A stretch of DNA of 17,292 nucleotides from a bacterium (GTDB lineage: Bacteria; Cyanobacteriota; Vampirovibrionia; Gastranaerophilales; Gastranaerophilaceae), in assembly GCA_004558955.1 (NCBI GenBank), contig SFZC01000032.1, positions 1 through 17,292 on the forward strand, given 5' to 3'. The notes under the pieces were generated by a model. It was not told where the DNA came from and did no database searches. It saw nothing but the letters and a program-made list of their open reading frames with translations. Shown in pieces: positions 14,549 to 17,292 of the stretch. Every line of letters starts with the position of its first letter. Position 1 is the first letter of the stretch. Position numbers and translations under genes: made by a program.

Positions 14549-16216
14549 TTAAATTTCAAATAGACTGTGCAATCTTGTTTGAATATCCTCTTCATCAAGA
14601 TCTTCAGTTATTCGATTCAAATCTATTGCCATTTGATAGTAATTCGCAGCATCGTTCGTAAAGCCCATTTCCTGACTTGCACGTCCGGCATTGAAATACG
14701 CAAGCGTGTAATTCGGATTTAGCGAAATTGCTTCTTCAAAATATTCCAAAGCCTCTTCAGCGTCCATCAACCCGTCTAAATATAAAATACCTAAATTATT
14801 TTGAGCAAATTCGTTATCTGGTTTAAGCTCAACCGCCTTGTGATAAGCCACCAAAGCTTCCTCTAAATAATCCTTTTCCCACAGTGCAATACCGACTTTT
14901 GAATACGCACGGAACTCTTCAGGATTTAGAGTAATTGCATCACAATATGCTCTAATCGCCTTGTCTAAATCGTATTCAGCCATGTAAATGTCACCTAAGG
15001 AAACATACAAATCATAGTTGCTCGGGTCTAAAATTATACCTGATTGATAAGTCGAAACTGCAGCCTCAATATTACCTTTTTGTTCAGCGTAAATCGACCC
15101 GAGTGCCTGACACACAATAGATGTCCATTCAGCATCAGGATTAAGCGAAATAGCCTTTTGATAATGTTCAATCGCATCGTCATAAAGTTCCGCTCTTGCA
15201 TAAGCATAACCTAAAGAATTGTTATAGAAGGGATTTTCAGGTTCTCTGTCAACTGCCAACTTAAACGCACTGATTGAATTTAATTTGTCATCTTTTGACA
15301 TATAAAGATGACCAAGTTCATAGTAAATCTGTGCAGTATCAATATCAAATTCCAACAATCTTTCATAACAATCAATCGCTTCTTCGGTATTTTCAGGAAA
15401 ATAAGTTTGCAAAATTGTCGCAATTTTAACCAAAATTTCACGGTTCTTCGGATTTGCTTCCAAAACTTTACGATAACAACTCAAAGTTGTATCAATATCG
15501 TTATTTTTTAGTGCCAAATTGCCGAGCTTTTGATAAAAATAATCACTTCCCGAAGTTTTTTCAACCGCAGATTGGTAAACCTTCTCCGCAGAATCGTACA
15601 TTTTGAATTTTTCTAAGAATTTTCCGACAGTATTGTAAGAAAATATTGAAACATCATTACTCATGTTACGATAAAACATTTTCATGGTCGGTCTGTCCCA
15701 TGCCAGCATGATACTACCTGTTAAGAAATAGTATAAAAAGCCGACATAGTCTTTATAAGTAGCATTTTGAGAATTGATTTTTTGGAGTAGAGATTGAGAT
15801 AAAATCATTCTCGGACGACCTGAAGCAAGCGGATTCATTGAAATTGCAGACTTGAATTCTTTTTCTGCTGATTCATAGTCTTCCGCAAGTTGCATGAAAT
15901 ACCCTGTATATAAATGAGCATCTTTATTTTTCGGAGAAAGCACAACTGCCGTCTTACATTGTTCAATAGCCGTACCCAAGCTTATTTGTCCCTGCTCCCA
16001 CATTAAAGTTGCAAGCCTGTAATAAGTTTCAGGAATGGTCGGGTCATATTTTACCGCATCAACGTAATGCTCAACGGCTTCTTCCAAATCGTTATTTCTT
16101 TGCCCGATTAGATATTTTTCGTGGGCTACTCTTGCTTTCTCTAATGATTCCTTCGCCTTTTCCTTATTTTCGATGTTATTTGTGCCGATAAATGGCATTA
16201 AAACTTGTTCTGACAT
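14549..16216 (-). CDS. Large cytoplasmic TPR repeat protein
   Basis: 555 residues with no signal peptide. The ATG is preceded by GGAG at about 8 bases. Residues about 29-135 hold the first tetratricopeptide repeats; a non-repeat segment (about 150-190) has a hydrophobic stretch (YVGFLYYFLTGSIMLAW, 157-173) that may pack inside the superhelix or touch the membrane. Residues about 190-540 are a continuous array of roughly ten repeats with the W/Y-x2-LG-Y-A-F/Y-A-P spacing, for example YELGHLYMSKDDKLNSISAF and YVSLGDIYMAEYDLDKAIRA. It ends with an acidic tail (EDLDEEDIQTRLHSLFEI). No catalytic domain is fused, so it is a scaffold or adaptor of unknown partner; some similar arrays belong to O-GlcNAc-transferase-like or pilus-assembly proteins, but no such domain is seen. 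It is monocistronic, with a terminator at 14486-14516 and a notable leader. Confidence 0.82.
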   Translation of the reverse strand: MSEQVLMPFIGTNNIENKEKAKESLEKARVAHEKYLIGQRNNDLEEAVEHYVDAVKYDPTIPETYYRLATLMWEQGQISLGTAIEQCKTAVVLSPKNKDAHLYTGYFMQLAEDYESAEKEFKSAISMNPLASGRPRMILSQSLLQKINSQNATYKDYVGFLYYFLTGSIMLAWDRPTMKMFYRNMSNDVSIFSYNTVGKFLEKFKMYDSAEKVYQSAVEKTSGSDYFYQKLGNLALKNNDIDTTLSCYRKVLEANPKNREILVKIATILQTYFPENTEEAIDCYERLLEFDIDTAQIYYELGHLYMSKDDKLNSISAFKLAVDREPENPFYNNSLGYAYARAELYDDAIEHYQKAISLNPDAEWTSIVCQALGSIYAEQKGNIEAAVSTYQSGIILDPSNYDLYVSLGDIYMAEYDLDKAIRAYCDAITLNPEEFRAYSKVGIALWEKDYLEEALVAYHKAVELKPDNEFAQNNLGILYLDGLMDAEEALEYFEEAISLNPNYTLAYFNAGRASQEMGFTNDAANYYQMAIDLNRITEDLDEEDIQTRLHSLFEI

Positions 16217-16295
16217 TTTGAAGCTCCAATATAATATATAGATTTACATATAGTGTCGTAACGAAATCTCTCATCTTTAATAATTTGCTTCAAAA
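16216..16295 (-). promoter_or_regulatory. Long-range inverted repeat that could mask the start of the TPR gene
   Basis: TTTTGAAGC (minus 16295-16287) is perfectly complementary to GCTTCAAAA (minus 16224-16216), whose last A is the first base of the ATG, immediately after the GGAG ribosome-binding site. If transcription starts upstream of 16295, the leader could fold over the translation start, with 62 bases between the arms. The complementarity is seen; the control is inferred. Confidence 0.25.
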
Positions 16296-16335
16296 CTCCT
16301 TCATTTGTATTAGATAGTGGAGTAAACTTTAGACT

Positions 16336-16366
16336 AAAAAAGTGGGGCGAAACACTCACCCCACTT
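16336..16366 (-). terminator. Rho-independent terminator after the BI-1-like pseudogene
   Basis: Minus strand: AAGTGGGG (16366-16359), 11-base loop, CCCCACTT (16347-16340), continuing into a T-run (16341-16336). It is 30 bases after the stop at 16396, and it shows that the damaged gene was a discrete transcription unit. Confidence 0.85.
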
Positions 16367-16395
16367 ATATAATAAACTTATTATTTAACAATTTC

Positions 16396-17141
16396 TTAAT
16401 TGTTGTTACTTTGCCATTTCATAAAAAGTTGCAACATTTCAATATACAACCAAACCAAAGTTACCATCAAAGAAAAGCCAAAGTACCATTCCATGTTCTT
16501 ATCAACACTAGAAGAAAATTCTTCGATATTTGCAAAATCCATGATTAAACTAAATGAAGCAACTCCAACAATTACAAGATTTACAATAATTCCTACAGGT
16601 CCATTTGAATATAAAAACGGAATACTAATATGGAATAATGACAAAATCATTTGAAGCATGTAAAGTACAAAAATTGAAAAAATAGAAATTGTCATGACTG
16701 CACGAAATTTTTCGGTACATCTGATAACTTTTGTTGAGTACAAAATAAGCATGCTAAATAGAGCAATAAAAGTTGCAATAGTTGCCTGAAGAACAACCCC
16801 TGGATAAAACTTGTTTGCAAGCGCTGAAATATACCCTAACGCAAGCCCTTCAAGCATTGCTTATAATGGCGTTGTCAGGATTAAAAACTTATTCTTTGGC
16901 ATGAAACAAATTGCCAAACACATGCCAAGTCCACCCCAAACACCAACGTTGTAAAGCAAAGCTGCCTTATCAGAAACCCTGTAAGCTGCAAATACCAAGT
17001 ATAGGAAAAAGTTGCAAACATGAGCAATCCTAAAAAGCATGTTTTTAAGATTGTCCCGCCAACAGTCATTGTTGAGGATTCATCTAAGGAATTGAAACTC
17101 GAATTATTTATAAAACCTTCTCTAAGTGTCGGATTAGCCAT
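16396..17141 (-). pseudogene. Bax-inhibitor-1-like (YccA/BI-1 superfamily) membrane protein gene, broken by frameshift and nonsense codon
   Basis: The gene starts at ATG 17141 with a perfect AGGAGG (17150-17155) 8 bases before it. The first frame encodes MANPTLREGFINNSSF, then TMTVGGTILKTCFLGLLMFATFSYTWY, the usual N-terminus of the actinobacterial/cyanobacterial-type BI-1 group. Near 16990-16996 the frame is lost; the expected protein continues one frame over (FAAYRVSDKAALLYNVGVWG, GLGMCLAICFMPKNKFLILT, TPL). Then comes TAA (16861-16863), where homologues have the Tyr of P-[VIL]-Y-A-x-x-E-G. The rest is intact to 16396 (AMLEGLALGYISALANKFYP; DKNMEWYFGFSLMVTLVWLY). Rejoined, it is about 250 residues with roughly seven membrane helices. 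BI-1 proteins are membrane pH/calcium-leak or stress proteins. Two separate lesions point to a pseudogene; sequencing or assembly error is the main alternative. Confidence 0.8.
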
Positions 17142-17256
17142 AAAATACACCTCCTAATCAGTAAATAACATATCCGCTAAGAATATAACATATAAAAGCA
17201 TATTCTGCATGGTCGAAAGTAAAGACCGTTACCGTAAAATAAAATTAAGAAAAAGC

Positions 17257-17285
17257 AGGCTTTGGCATATGTCAAAGCCTTTTTT
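17257..17285. terminator. Hairpin terminator, probably of the next minus-strand gene
   Basis: AGGCTTTG (17257-17264), loop GCATATGT, CAAAGCCT (17273-17280), then T5 on the plus strand; on the minus strand the stem is followed by GCTTTTTC. No plus-strand gene precedes it, so it most likely ends a minus-strand gene beyond the window. It leaves 17156-17256 as the promoter region of the BI-1-like gene. Confidence 0.75.
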
Positions 17286-17292
17286 CATTATC

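Noticed and set aside
16861..16996. Programmed frameshifting in the BI-1-like gene
   Set aside because: No slippery heptamer at the break, and a second in-frame TAA downstream would still stop translation.
1..17292. CRISPR arrays, insertion sequences, tRNA or rRNA genes
   Set aside because: No regularly spaced repeats, transposase motifs, cloverleaf or rRNA signatures were found on reading both strands.

Overview
This is an AT-rich bacterial chromosome window with dense protein coding and no rRNA, tRNA, CRISPR array or insertion sequence that I could see. The mix of genes suggests a non-photosynthetic cyanobacterial relative of the gut Gastranaerophilales (Melainabacteria/Vampirovibrionia) type. 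The pointers are low GC, a YvcK/CofD protein with the two-helix N-terminal membrane extension typical of cyanobacterial-type versions, many TPR proteins, and several lineage-specific proteins with no recognisable family. The assignment is an inference from gene content, not from a marker tree.

Layout. At 1-358 is the 3' end of a sugar-type ABC permease. Converging on it is a minus-strand pair: a membrane-anchored TPR protein (1775-2923), then a lineage-specific protein with an HNH-nuclease-like C-terminus (374-1708). At 3097-3888 is a stand-alone Gly/Gln-rich orphan protein with its own promoter and terminator. The gap at 3889-4109 holds that terminator and, on the minus strand, a complete-looking small RNA unit (promoter, about 60 nt, terminator) whose terminal loop resembles the anti-Shine-Dalgarno sequence. 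A two-gene plus-strand unit follows (secreted TPR protein, HAD phosphatase), then a 386-base gap with dyads, then a DedA membrane protein. A small minus-strand hypothetical (6548-6877) lies divergent from a long plus-strand series (7053-13063).

That series reads: a PAS/histidine-kinase-like protein that has lost its phosphoacceptor His, overlapping a MalK/UgpC-type ABC ATPase; a LamB/YcsF (PxpA-like) protein without PxpB/PxpC; YvcK; PanB; PanC. It joins carbon uptake, central-metabolism/envelope control and pantothenate synthesis. Spacing is short throughout, so co-transcription is plausible, but an internal promoter before the LamB/YcsF gene is also possible.

The right end is on the minus strand: purA converges on panC across a shared hairpin terminator, then a 555-residue TPR protein with a possible self-occluding leader, then a Bax-inhibitor-1-like membrane protein gene broken by a frameshift and an in-frame TAA. 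A hairpin terminator belonging to the next minus-strand gene closes the window.

The most notable items are the candidate small RNA at 3969-4029, the degenerate kinase coupled to the ABC ATPase, the HNH-like protein with an internal duplication, and the doubly damaged BI-1 gene.
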